From contig HF986868.1 of assembly GCA_000431075.1 (NCBI GenBank), positions 1 to 38,664 of the forward strand: a stretch of 38,664 nt of DNA. The letters are read 5' to 3'. Below are positions 7,337 to 14,646 of this stretch, piece by piece; within the stretch, counting starts at the first letter, position 1; each line of letters starts with the position of its first letter. The stretch is from Firmicutes bacterium CAG:555. Its GTDB lineage: Bacteria > Bacillota > Clostridia > Oscillospirales > Oscillospiraceae. The position numbers and the translations under genes were made by a program. Under the pieces are notes generated by a model that was not told the DNA's origin, searched no databases, and was given only the letters and a program-made list of their open reading frames with translations.

Positions 7337-9162
7337 TAAGTGCGCTTTGCGATTACTACGATGTGCTCGCCAAAAAGGGCTTGGTGCTGCCCGACGGCTA
7401 CTCCGGCGTGGGCATACATGCGCTAATTGCGCTAACCGAGGACGGTGCTGTCGATTCCATTGTCGACTGCCAAGAGACCGAGATCTACACCGTGAAGGAC
7501 AAACCCAAGGAACGGAAAGTTCCAAAGACCGTGATGCTCCCGAAGCGGACGGAGAAAACGGCGATAGACGCAAATATCATCGAACACCGTCCACTGTACA
7601 TTTTCGGACTGAACTACGATGCAAAGGCTGCGGCGCTGTCTGCGTCCGATGGCAAAGACAAGGCGAAAAAGTCGCACGATGCCTTTGTCGAGAAAAACCT
7701 TGAATTTATAGACGGCATCGACACTCCGCTCGTGAACGCCTACCGCAGCTTCATGAAAACATGGAAGCCGGAGGAGCAGGAGCACAACGAGACCCTTTTG
7801 GGAGCGGGCAAGCTGCTCGTCACGGGTAAATTTGCCTTTTGCCTCGCCGGTAGGCCCGATAAGCTTCTGCATGACGAGCCGAAGATTAAGGAAAAGTGGG
7901 AGCAGATGTATGCCGCTTCCACCGAGAGTGACGATGCCCAGAGCGCACAGTGCTGCATAACCGGCGAGTACCTGCCGATAGAGCGTGTGCACGCCAAGAT
8001 AACCGGCCTGCCGGGCGGCTCGCCCATGGGAAACACCATGGTGAGCTACAAAAACGCCGCAGAGGAGTCCTACGGCAAAAAGCAGTCGTTCAATAGCTGC
8101 ATTTCAGCTAACGCCGTGAAAAAATACACCGAAGCGCTCAATTATCTGCTTGCCGACAAGCACCACCGCACGCTCATAGACGAGACGACCTATATCTACT
8201 GGGCGGCCTCCGGCGACGAGGCGTGCAATAGCATTTTCAGCGCCTTGGCATTCGGCGACACCATGGACAGCGAACACACGGACGAATGGCTCGATTCGGT
8301 GTTTGACGGCATAAAAAGCGGCAGGGCAACACGGGAGATAGTCGATGGCATCGACAACATCGACAGCGATGTCAGCTTCTATGTTGTGGGCATAAAGCCG
8401 AACTCGGCAAGGCTTGCGCTCAAGTGTATTTACCGCCAGAGCTTCGGCAAGGTTCTGCAAAACACCATCGTGCATTACTCGGATATGCAGATTGGCAGCG
8501 GCGGCGGAAAGCCCATGTCGGTGCGGACGATATGCAAAGAGCTCGTGTCTCCGAAAAGTAGCAACGACAAGGTCTCACCTGCGCTCATGGCAAAGCTGTT
8601 TGATGCCATAATAAACGGCACGGCCTATCCCGATGCGCTGCTTACGGCGGTCGTTAGGAGGGTCAAGACCGACACGGATGACGAAAAGAACAGCTATATT
8701 AAAATGAACAATGTCCGAATGGGACTTATAAAAGCCTGCATAAACCGCAGCGCAAGACTGAAAGGAAAACAGGAGGAGATAAAAATGTCACTCGATCTGG
8801 AAAACAGAGATCCGGCGTACCTTTGCGGCAGACTGTTCTGCAAGCTTGAAGACATTCAGCGCCGTGCGTCGAACGATACGCTCAACCGCACGATAAAGGA
8901 TGCGTACTTCTCGTCGGCGGCAACAAGACCGGCGGTCGTTTTTCCAAAACTGCTCTCGCTGTCGCAGCACCACCTTGCAAAGCTCGAGGATAAAACGGCG
9001 TACTTCATGGACAGAGAGGTCACCGAGATACTCGGCATGATGGGAAGTGTATTTCCCTCGCACCTCACGCTAAAGGAGCAGGGCGTGTTCATGCTCGGGT
9101 ATTATCAGCAGAAAAACCAGAGATTTGAAAAGAAAGCAGCTGCAAAAGCAGCCGATGAATAA
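7330..9162 (+). CDS. cas8c: Cas8c (Csd1), large subunit of type I-C Cascade
   Basis: This is the large subunit, expected to recognise the PAM and contact the target DNA. The ATG at 7330 overlaps the end of cas5c and is preceded by GGAGGGG. The product has 610 residues, the usual size. Csd1-type marks include LVTGKFAFCLAG, the CCITGEYLPIERVHAKITG segment, GGSPMGNTMVSYKNAA-E-YG-KQSFN, and the YIYWA motif before the acidic region. The C-terminal domain begins after an internal AGGAGG and ATG at 8785 and should also be made alone as Cas11c. No truncation or frameshift is visible. It lies 14 bases before cas7c. Confidence 0.95.
   Translation: MLISALCDYYDVLAKKGLVLPDGYSGVGIHALIALTEDGAVDSIVDCQETEIYTVKDKPKERKVPKTVMLPKRTEKTAIDANIIEHRPLYIFGLNYDAKAAALSASDGKDKAKKSHDAFVEKNLEFIDGIDTPLVNAYRSFMKTWKPEEQEHNETLLGAGKLLVTGKFAFCLAGRPDKLLHDEPKIKEKWEQMYAASTESDDAQSAQCCITGEYLPIERVHAKITGLPGGSPMGNTMVSYKNAAEESYGKKQSFNSCISANAVKKYTEALNYLLADKHHRTLIDETTYIYWAASGDEACNSIFSALAFGDTMDSEHTDEWLDSVFDGIKSGRATREIVDGIDNIDSDVSFYVVGIKPNSARLALKCIYRQSFGKVLQNTIVHYSDMQIGSGGGKPMSVRTICKELVSPKSSNDKVSPALMAKLFDAIINGTAYPDALLTAVVRRVKTDTDDEKNSYIKMNNVRMGLIKACINRSARLKGKQEEIKMSLDLENRDPAYLCGRLFCKLEDIQRRASNDTLNRTIKDAYFSSAATRPAVVFPKLLSLSQHHLAKLEDKTAYFMDREVTEILGMMGSVFPSHLTLKEQGVFMLGYYQQKNQRFEKKAAAKAADE
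8771..8787 (+). promoter_or_regulatory. Internal ribosome binding site and start codon inside cas8c
   Basis: A perfect AGGAGG (8771-8776) stands eight bases before an ATG (8785-8787) that is exactly in the cas8c frame (codon 486). A consensus site at this spacing inside a coding region is unlikely to be chance, and it is stronger than the site of cas8c itself. Confidence 0.85.
8785..9162 (+). CDS. cas11c: Cas11c small subunit, translated from within cas8c
   Basis: Type I-C small subunits are known to be produced by internal initiation within cas8c, and here the signal is plain. The 125-residue product begins MSLDLENRDPAYLCGRLFCK and ends with a lysine/alanine-rich tail. The rest is predicted mostly helical (LEDIQRRASN, LSQHHLAKLED), as expected for a Cas11 that lines the belly of Cascade. 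It shares frame and stop codon with cas8c, so its amount relative to Cas8c depends on the two ribosome binding sites. Translation from this start is an inference from sequence; the family precedent is established. Confidence 0.85.
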   Translation: MSLDLENRDPAYLCGRLFCKLEDIQRRASNDTLNRTIKDAYFSSAATRPAVVFPKLLSLSQHHLAKLEDKTAYFMDREVTEILGMMGSVFPSHLTLKEQGVFMLGYYQQKNQRFEKKAAAKAADE

Positions 9163-9176
9163 TAGGAGGAACTGTC

Positions 9177-10037
9177 ATGGCCATATCTAACCGCTATGAA
9201 TTTGTAATGCTTTTTGATGTCGAAAACGGCAATCCTAACGGAGACCCCGATGCCGGAAACGCACCCCGCATTGACCCCGAGACCGGCTTCGGCTATGTCA
9301 CCGATGTATGCCTCAAGCGCAAGGTGAGAAACTATGTCGAGCTCGTGAAAGAGGGCGAGCCCCGCTACAACATTCTCGTCAAGCCCGACAAGGCGATGAA
9401 CACCAAGTTCACCGAGGCGTACACCGAATGCGGCCTTGCGACCGGCAAAAAGGGCGCAGTCAAGGACGATGTACTCAGGGCAAGGCAGTATATGTGCGAA
9501 AATTACTTTGATGTTCGTACCTTCGGTGCAGTCATGTCGACCGGCGATGACCCCTGCGGCATAGTCAGAGGCCCAGTGCAGATCAACTTTGCACGCAGCA
9601 TATCGCCCGTTATGTATCAGGAGATAACCGTGACCCGTCAGGCGAGAACAACCGAGGACAGACGCTCCACCGGCGACACCGAGATGGGAAAAAAGAGCAT
9701 CATCCCCTATGCTCTGTACCGTGGCGAGGGCTATATCTCCGCTGCCCTTGCGCAGAAGGTCACCGGCTTTGACGAGGACGACCTTGGGCTTCTGTGGGAG
9801 GCTATCCGCAACATGTTCGAGAATGACCACAGCGCCGCAAGGGGCAAAATGTGCATGCGCAGACTGTATGTATTTAAGCACGACAGCCTGCTCGGCAACG
9901 CACCCTCGGGTGAGTTGTTCGACAAGATAGTTGTCCGTCAGAAGGACAAGGACGCACCTCCCAGAGTGTTTGCCGATTACGCCGTCGAGGTCGACGAGAC
10001 CATGCCTGAGGGCGTAACGCTCAGCCGCATGGTGTGA
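9177..10037 (+). CDS. cas7c: Cas7c (Csd2), backbone subunit of type I-C Cascade
   Basis: Cas7 polymerises along the crRNA to form the backbone of the surveillance complex. The ATG at 9177 follows AGGAGG by a short gap. The product has 286 residues and begins with the diagnostic Csd2 strand FVMLFDVENGNPNGDPDAGN, then RIDPETG-GYVTDVCLKRK-RNYV. Later, DVRTFGAV and GPVQ-NFARSISP complete the RAMP core. The gene is complete and of family-typical length. It ends TGATG, where the A is shared with the cas4 start, implying translational coupling. Confidence 0.97.
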   Translation: MAISNRYEFVMLFDVENGNPNGDPDAGNAPRIDPETGFGYVTDVCLKRKVRNYVELVKEGEPRYNILVKPDKAMNTKFTEAYTECGLATGKKGAVKDDVLRARQYMCENYFDVRTFGAVMSTGDDPCGIVRGPVQINFARSISPVMYQEITVTRQARTTEDRRSTGDTEMGKKSIIPYALYRGEGYISAALAQKVTGFDEDDLGLLWEAIRNMFENDHSAARGKMCMRRLYVFKHDSLLGNAPSGELFDKIVVRQKDKDAPPRVFADYAVEVDETMPEGVTLSRMV

Positions 10038-10651
10038 TGGAGACGATCTCCGTCCGCAGCCTGCAGCACTACCTGTACTGCCCGCACAGGTGGGGGCTGC
10101 TCGAGATAGACAGAGCGTGGGCGGAAAACTATTTTGTCGTCAAGGCAAACGCCGTCCACGAGCGGGTGCACAGCGGCGAGAGCTTCTCCGCCCGTGGCAG
10201 AAAGCGCTATACCGATGTCGATGTTTGGGACGATGAGCTCGGCCTTTTCGGCAAGCTCGACTGCCTTGAGGAGTCCGCCGCCGGACTTTGTATCGTTGAG
10301 TACAAGCCCACAAAGCCCAAAACGGGCATGATCCGGCACGATGACGCAATGCAGCTTTATGCGCAGAAGCTCTGCGCCGATAAGCTGTTCAAAACCGACT
10401 GCACCGCCGAGATATATTATGCGGATGCCCGAAAGCGCTTTGTGGTGTCATTCGATGCGTCGTTTCATGATGAGCTGCTGACGCTGCTGGCGCAAATGCG
10501 CTCGTATATCGCTGAGGGGCGCATACCCGATATCAGAAAAGGGCAGAAGTGCAGCGGCTGCTCGATGAAGGATATGTGCATGCCGCAGGTCACAAGCCGC
10601 CGAAAACACAAGAGCGTTGCCGACTGCGTGCGAAGGGAGTGTGGGCTATGA
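10037..10651 (+). CDS. cas4: Cas4, RecB-type nuclease for spacer adaptation
   Basis: Cas4 helps Cas1-Cas2 select prespacers with a correct PAM and trims them. The ATG at 10037 overlaps the cas7c stop by one base. The 204-residue product has a first cysteine at 15 (LYCPHRWGLLE), the RecB-like core GKLDCLE...IVEYKPTK with QLYAQKLCAD, and three C-terminal cysteines in KCSGCSMKDMC. Together these would hold a 4Fe-4S cluster. All expected residues are present. The gene overlaps cas1 as ATGA, so the adaptation genes are coupled to the effector genes. Confidence 0.95.
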   Translation: METISVRSLQHYLYCPHRWGLLEIDRAWAENYFVVKANAVHERVHSGESFSARGRKRYTDVDVWDDELGLFGKLDCLEESAAGLCIVEYKPTKPKTGMIRHDDAMQLYAQKLCADKLFKTDCTAEIYYADARKRFVVSFDASFHDELLTLLAQMRSYIAEGRIPDIRKGQKCSGCSMKDMCMPQVTSRRKHKSVADCVRRECGL

Positions 10652-11661
10652 GGAAGCTGCTCAACACCGTTTATGTGACAAATGAAAACACCTATCTGTC
10701 GCTTGAAAACGACAACCTCGTCTGCCGCATCGATGGCGAAACGAAGCTGCGCATCCCATTTGCGAATGCCGAGGCTATCGTCTGCTTCGGCTATCTCGGC
10801 TGCTCTCCGGCGCTCATGGGCAAGTGCGTTGAGGAGCAGGTGGCGCTGTCCTTCGTTTCGCCGCAGGGGCGGTTTCTTGCCAAGGTCAGCGGCGAGACAC
10901 GGGGCAATGTGTTCCTGCGGGTCGCGCAGATAGATGTGATCCGTGAAAAGAGCGTCGCCCTTGCGAGAAACACCATCGCAGCGAAGCTTGCAAACTGCAT
11001 AAGTGTCCTGCGCCGCTCACGGCACGATATCCCCGCTCTGCGTGAGGACGAGGAGGTCACCGCCGCCATTGATTATCTCAAGGACGGGATAAGCAAGGTC
11101 TGCGAGACCGACAGTCTGGAGACCGTCCTTGGTATCGAGGGCAACTGCGCAAAAATGTACTTCGGCGTTTTCGGCAAGCTGTTTACCGGCCCGACAAGCT
11201 TCGATTACCGCAGTAAGCGCCCGCCGCTCGACCCCGTGAAAGCCGTGCTCTCGTTTGTGTACACGCTTTATACGAATGAGTTTGCCGCAGCGCTCGAGAC
11301 AGTCGGGCTCGACAGCTATTTCGGCTTTTTCCATCAGCTTCGCAGCGGCCGCAGTTCGCTTGCCTGCGACCTCGTCGAGGAAACGAGGTGTCACGCCGAG
11401 CGCTTCACGCTGACGATGTTCAATCTCGGCATGCTCACCGATGCCGACTTTGAGTTTAAGCCCACCGGTGCGGTCTGGCTCAACGATGACGGCAGGAAAA
11501 AAGTGCTCACAAAGTGGCAGGAGAAAAAGCGCAGCGACATTGAGCATCCCTATCTCAAGCAGAAAATTCAGTTCGGCCTGCTGCCGTATGTGCAGAGCAA
11601 TCTTTTTGCAAAGTTCATCCGCGGCGAGCTCGACGAGTACCCGTGCTATATCAATAGGTGA
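10648..11661 (+). CDS. cas1: Cas1 integrase (type I-C)
   Basis: Cas1 is the catalytic subunit of the spacer integrase. The ATG at 10648 overlaps the cas4 stop (ATGA); GGGAG lies upstream. An in-frame ATG at 10549 would only add residues translated from inside cas4 and is rejected. The product has 337 residues. The metal-binding residues can be seen: the glutamate in LGIEGNCAK (E164), H229 in FHQLRSGRSS, and the acidic cluster in CDLVEE (D241-E244-E245). The N-terminal beta domain (RKLLNTVYVTNENTYLSLEN) is of the I-C type. Nothing suggests inactivation, which makes the nearly absent array more striking. Confidence 0.96.
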   Translation: MRKLLNTVYVTNENTYLSLENDNLVCRIDGETKLRIPFANAEAIVCFGYLGCSPALMGKCVEEQVALSFVSPQGRFLAKVSGETRGNVFLRVAQIDVIREKSVALARNTIAAKLANCISVLRRSRHDIPALREDEEVTAAIDYLKDGISKVCETDSLETVLGIEGNCAKMYFGVFGKLFTGPTSFDYRSKRPPLDPVKAVLSFVYTLYTNEFAAALETVGLDSYFGFFHQLRSGRSSLACDLVEETRCHAERFTLTMFNLGMLTDADFEFKPTGAVWLNDDGRKKVLTKWQEKKRSDIEHPYLKQKIQFGLLPYVQSNLFAKFIRGELDEYPCYINR

Positions 11662-11666
11662 GAGCC

Positions 11667-11957
11667 ATGATGGTTTTGATAAGCTATGATGTGAGTACGC
11701 AGAGTGCCGCCGGTCGAAAGCGGCTGCGGCTCGTCGCAAAAAAGTGCCAAAGCCGTGCACAAAGGGTGCAGAACTCGGTTTTCGAGGCCAACCTCGATTA
11801 CGGCGAGTTCATGAAGCTCAAAAACGAGCTCGTGCAGATAATCGATGAGGAGCTCGACAGCCTGCGGTTTTACTATCTCGGCAACGATTGGCACAAAAAG
11901 GTCGAGCATATCGGCGCAAAGGGCGGGTATGACCCCGAGGGCGTGATAATCGTCTGA
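11667..11957 (+). CDS. cas2: Cas2, structural partner of Cas1
   Basis: Cas2 dimers bridge two Cas1 dimers during spacer integration. The product begins MMVLISYDVSTQSAAGRKRL, the ferredoxin-like first strand with the conserved aspartate, then RVQNSVFEANLDYGEF, typical of I-C Cas2. Two adjacent ATGs (11667, 11670) are possible starts, giving 97 or 96 residues. The ribosome binding site is weak (GGTGAG). It is the last cas gene and is followed directly by the leader. Confidence 0.95.
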   Translation: MMVLISYDVSTQSAAGRKRLRLVAKKCQSRAQRVQNSVFEANLDYGEFMKLKNELVQIIDEELDSLRFYYLGNDWHKKVEHIGAKGGYDPEGVIIV

Positions 11958-12113
11958 GGTGAACTGCCCGTGATGTGATTTCTGCGACGGGTTCGCCTGT
12001 GATTTTGCGCAGAAATTGCAAGAAACTAGCAAAAAGCGCCTGCAAAAGGTGCAAAATAATAAAGTCCGCCCCAAGATGTAGAGCGTGACCGCCATGTTAC
12101 CCAAAATGTTGCG
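11958..12113 (+). other. CRISPR leader
   Basis: The 156 bases between cas2 and the single repeat hold no gene. The stretch is A-rich in its middle part (GCAAGAAACTAGC, GCAAAATAATAAAG) and ends in an inverted repeat that touches the repeat. Position and composition fit a leader that carries the array promoter and integration signals; I see no clear -35/-10 pair. Confidence 0.65.
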
Positions 12114-12120
12114 GTCACGC
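12083..12120. repeat. 10-bp perfect inverted repeat at the leader-repeat junction
   Basis: GCGTGACCGC (12083-12092) is the exact inverse of GCGGTCACGC (12111-12120), with 18 bases between. The right arm overlaps the first seven bases of the CRISPR repeat, so a leader-side site mirrors the repeat's integration end. Possible roles are an integrase anchoring site or a degenerate leader-side repeat end. Confidence 0.7.
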
Positions 12121-12146
12121 CCCGCAAGGGGCGTGTGAGTTGAAAT
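12114..12146 (+). CRISPR. Single type I-C CRISPR repeat (no second repeat in the window)
   Basis: The 33-nt unit starts GTCACGCCCCGCAAGGGG and ends GTGTGAGTTGAAAT. It has a perfect 8-bp stem (12116-12123 with 12128-12135), a GCAA loop, and the I-C 3' handle GAGTTGAAAT. Its complement encodes THTPLAG in one frame, as I-C arrays of this repeat group do. The 34-36 bases after it are not followed by another copy, and no other copy was seen in the window. Either the array has shrunk to one repeat or the assembly collapsed it. Confidence 0.85.
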
Positions 12147-12267
12147 GTCACGAAACCAGTCATTAACGATTTTAGCATATAGAGCTACGGGCAGCATAAT
12201 TTGTATGGTTATGTGCATAACTTACAATATATGACGGCGAGGATGGATGCATAACCGCAGATAACGA

Positions 12268-12304
12268 GGAAACAGCGACAGGGTCACCTGTCGCTGTTTC
12301 CTTT
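12268..12304 (+). terminator. Hairpin terminator downstream of the CRISPR repeat
   Basis: A perfect 15-bp stem (12268-12282 with 12287-12301) closes on a GTCA loop and is followed by only TTT. It could end an array transcript. Between the repeat and this hairpin (12147-12267) I see no gene. Confidence 0.65.
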
Positions 12305-12610
12305 GTTGATGCTTGTATATTCGGATCCGGAGGATCGCACGGGACCGGTTACAGCCTCTATAGTAAATATGTACAATGAGGGACGCTTGAGGACAGGAGG
12401 TTGAAAAACTTTTTAATTTTCAAAATGCCACGCAGAGACTGCCGCAACGGGGGCAATTTCACATCGGGATGCGGAGAAGCGCTTCGGACAGATAAAAACC
12501 TTGCCGAAATGCGTGTTAAGTTTTTTGCCGGATGCATTAAGACTGCGTTAAGACGGGTAAAATATTCAAATTCGGCTTTTGAGCGATTTGAAATGTTGTT
12601 GATGATGCTT

Positions 12611-12667
12611 TGTCGAAAAATAGCGCTCAAAATCGCATTTTCGACAAAAATACAGATTCATTCGACA
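12611..12667. promoter_or_regulatory. Cluster of three perfect Spo0A boxes
   Basis: TGTCGAA at 12611-12617 and its complement TTCGACA at 12640-12646 and 12661-12667 match the Spo0A core box in all seven positions. They lie within 57 bases, about 760 bases upstream of spo0A, so they may control an unrecognised transcript as well as or instead of spo0A. Confidence 0.5.
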
Positions 12668-13214
12668 AAACACCGCCAAAAGCGGTTACAAAATGTGATA
12701 ATTCATGTAAAAAATGGTCTTGAAATGGACTTGGTAACGAAAAAGTAACGATCCTTACCTGATATATCCAGAAAATTAAAGACAATGACGATTTTTTAAC
12801 GCTCGGCGCGACGCTTTTTGGACTATTCTTTTTGTATGCACAAAAAAGGGCCATAATACCGGTACAAAGGACAGAAAAATGCCGGATTTTGCGATGCAAA
12901 AATTGAGCATTTGCTCAATCAAGATGCGTTAAGCAAACGGTGTGCCGGTTTGACACTGCATTAACGCAAAATCCACGAAACCTTTGAAAATTCAAGATTT
13001 GTTCATAATTCAGGCTTTGTGTCTACGGTGCTTGAAGCCGAAAAATCGACGCCTTTTCAGCACTCCAAAATGATTTGCAGCGCAGCGCTCAAACTGGCAG
13101 CTTCCCGGCCTGCACGGAGCGTTTCGCTATGCATTTGGCGCCCGCTTTTGGGGCACCATTCTTGTTGTGTTAAGCTGCTCAATACAGAAACAAACTTTTT
13201 TAACATTTAATGTC

Positions 13215-13313
13215 TTGACATAATTCGACATAAGATGCAAAATAATAGCATCGTTCATCAAATTTTAACATTTATTCGTCGAATTATGTCAACAATTCCT
13301 GACAAGGTCGACA
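13215..13313. promoter_or_regulatory. Probable autoregulatory region of spo0A with Spo0A boxes
   Basis: TTGACA (13215-13220) is followed by a perfect TTCGACA box (13224-13230). Two further one-mismatch boxes lie at 13277-13283 and 13307-13313. A -10 at the ideal spacing is not clear, so the exact promoter is uncertain. Confidence 0.45.
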
Positions 13314-13427
13314 AAATTCGTGCGAAAAAAGTATCCGAATATGGTAAATTTATATCGCAAAAGCGGTAGTTTTTGCTTAAATAATACATGGATGCCGTTT
13401 CGGCTATTTAATGGAGGATAATTAATT

Positions 13428-14192
13428 ATGGAAACCAAAACCCGTGTACTTATCGCAGACACAAACGATGACTTCAAGCGCTTGATGACCGAGGTGCTGC
13501 GCAACGAGGAGGATCTGGAGCTTGTTGGCTGCGTCGGCGACGGTGTGGACGCACTCGCCATGGTGGCAGAGAGCAAGCCCGATGTGCTGGTGCTCGATCT
13601 CGTACTGGCCAAGCTCGATGGCATTGAGGTGCTGCGCCGCCTGCCCGAGGCCTGCCCCGACACCAAGGGGCTCGTGGTGTCGGGCTTCTACAACGATAAG
13701 ATCATCACCGAGTGCGCAGCGCTGGGTGCAGCGTATTTTGTCACCAAGCCCTGCGACATCGTGACGCTGCTCGACCGCATTCGCCAGATCAATGCGCCGA
13801 AGCTGCCGGCCGCACAGTCGAAGGGCAGCGATGCTTCACTCGAAGCGCTCGTCACCGAGATCATCCACGAGATCGGCGTTCCGGCACACATCAAGGGTTA
13901 TCAGTATCTGCGTGAGGCGATCATTCTGACCATCAACGACATGGACATCATAAACGCCGTCACGAAGGTGCTGTATCCCGAGGTCGCCAAGAAGTTCAAC
14001 ACAACGCCGTCGAGGGTCGAGCGAGCCATCCGCCATGCGATCGAGGTCGCATGGGACAGGGGCGACATCGAGGTATTACAGAAGTTTTTCGGCTACACCG
14101 TGTCGAATATAAAGGGCAAGCCCACGAACTCCGAGTTCATCGCCATGATCGCCGACTGCCTGAGTCTGCGCCAGAAGCAAGGTGTGCGGTGA
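13428..14192 (+). CDS. spo0A: Sporulation master regulator Spo0A
   Basis: Spo0A is the phosphorylated response regulator that commits Clostridia and Bacilli to sporulation. The 254-residue product has a receiver domain (about 5-125) with acidic pocket D11, phosphoacceptor D57 (VLVLDLVLAKLDG) and the lysine in FVTKP. After a short linker comes the Spo0A-specific DNA-binding domain: EIIHEIGVPAHIKGYQYLRE and SRVERAIRHAIEVAWDRG, with the FFGYTVSNIKGKPTNSEFIA tail. The ATG at 13428 is preceded by GGAGG. The receiver loop after D57 (VLAK in place of the usual IMPH-like residues) is divergent, but the key residues remain. No spoIVB is next to it; the CRISPR locus lies upstream instead. Confidence 0.96.
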   Translation: METKTRVLIADTNDDFKRLMTEVLRNEEDLELVGCVGDGVDALAMVAESKPDVLVLDLVLAKLDGIEVLRRLPEACPDTKGLVVSGFYNDKIITECAALGAAYFVTKPCDIVTLLDRIRQINAPKLPAAQSKGSDASLEALVTEIIHEIGVPAHIKGYQYLREAIILTINDMDIINAVTKVLYPEVAKKFNTTPSRVERAIRHAIEVAWDRGDIEVLQKFFGYTVSNIKGKPTNSEFIAMIADCLSLRQKQGVR

Positions 14193-14283
14193 GGGAAAGC
14201 GAGATATCGCAAGGCTCTGTGGCTTTTTGCTTGCCGCAGAAAAACCGACCTATAATTCAGCTTTTCAATGATTGCCGATTATG

Positions 14284-14324
14284 AAAAAGGAGTAAGAAAC
14301 ATACATATTTCTTACTCCTTTTTT
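14284..14324 (+). terminator. Intrinsic terminator of spo0A
   Basis: A perfect 16-bp arm pair (14284-14299 with 14308-14323) with an 8-nt loop ends in a run of Ts. The A-rich 5' side makes it plausible in both directions. Confidence 0.9.
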
Positions 14325-14351
14325 GCATCTATTATGCGTCAAGGAAACTTG

Positions 14352-14495
14352 TCAAGAAAAATGGACAGATAGAAGAGTGAAAAAGCGATTAGGCACGGAA
14401 TAGTTGATGCCGGAGTGCAGTCTTTCCGAGTTGTAGTATAACTCAATGTACTCTACGATCTTCCTTGCCGCATCATCAAAGCTCAGCTGGCTTAT
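14352..14495 (-). pseudogene. IS3 OrfB (transposase) C-terminal fragment
   Basis: The frame reads ARKIVEYIELYYNSERLHSG then INYSVP, the conserved end of IS3 transposases (YI--YN--R-HS-L-Y-TP). The catalytic DDE region is gone. The frame is offset from the OrfA fragment at the deletion junction and runs out through the left inverted repeat. Confidence 0.85.
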
Positions 14496-14646
14496 ATGCG
14501 CTCTGCTACGCTTTTCACCTTAAGACCGTCTTTGAGCACCAATTCGCAGGCTTGCACTTTGAATTCTTTAGTGTAATTGCGTTTCTCTTTCATACAGTCC
14601 ACCTCTTGAATTTATTATATCATTTTTTCACTCTTCGGACTGTCCA
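14362..14646 (-). mobile_element. Internally deleted IS3-family element (285 bp) with both terminal inverted repeats
   Basis: The ends are TGGACAG...GTGAAAAA at 14362-14384 and its inverse at 14624-14646, matching in 20 of 23 positions. Inside, on the minus strand, lie the first 33 codons of an IS3 OrfA and the last codons of an OrfB, joined where more than a kilobase of transposase has been lost. No target-site duplication is apparent. The right end runs into the neighbouring HEPN-like gene. It cannot move unaided but keeps ends a related transposase might recognise. Confidence 0.85.
14492..14593 (-). pseudogene. IS3 OrfA N-terminal fragment
   Basis: The ATG at 14593 opens a 33-codon frame reading MKEKRNYTKEFKVQACELVL then KDGLKVKSVAERI, the helix-turn-helix start of IS3 OrfA proteins. 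It stops at the internal deletion. An AGAGGTGG-like site precedes it. Confidence 0.8.

Larger units (their letters stand above)
12305..13427. other. 1.1-kb non-coding stretch upstream of spo0A
   Basis: No frame here has a credible start site or a recognisable product. The stretch is AT-richer than its surroundings. It holds a perfect 7-bp hairpin (12902-12908 with 12913-12919), an 8-bp inverted repeat TGCGTTAA/TTAACGCA (12925-12932, 12961-12968), and two groups of Spo0A boxes listed separately. It may contain the spo0A promoters, an unannotated small RNA, or decayed genes. Confidence 0.6.

Noticed and set aside
6584..7573. 329-codon minus-strand frame opposite cas5c and cas8c
   Set aside because: Overlaps two firm cas genes; Arg/Leu/His-rich translation typical of antisense frames.
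10549..10647. N-terminal extension of Cas1
   Set aside because: The extra 33 residues are read from inside cas4 in another frame and do not look like Cas1; the ATGA overlap start has a ribosome binding site.
12147..12181. Possible first spacer after the CRISPR repeat
   Set aside because: A spacer needs a second repeat; none follows at 33-37 bases, so this is ordinary flanking DNA.
12401..12748. Possible 115-residue gene in the spo0A upstream region
   Set aside because: Its TTG directly touches the AGGAGG with no spacer, the product is Lys/Arg-rich without a domain, and the Spo0A boxes lie inside it.
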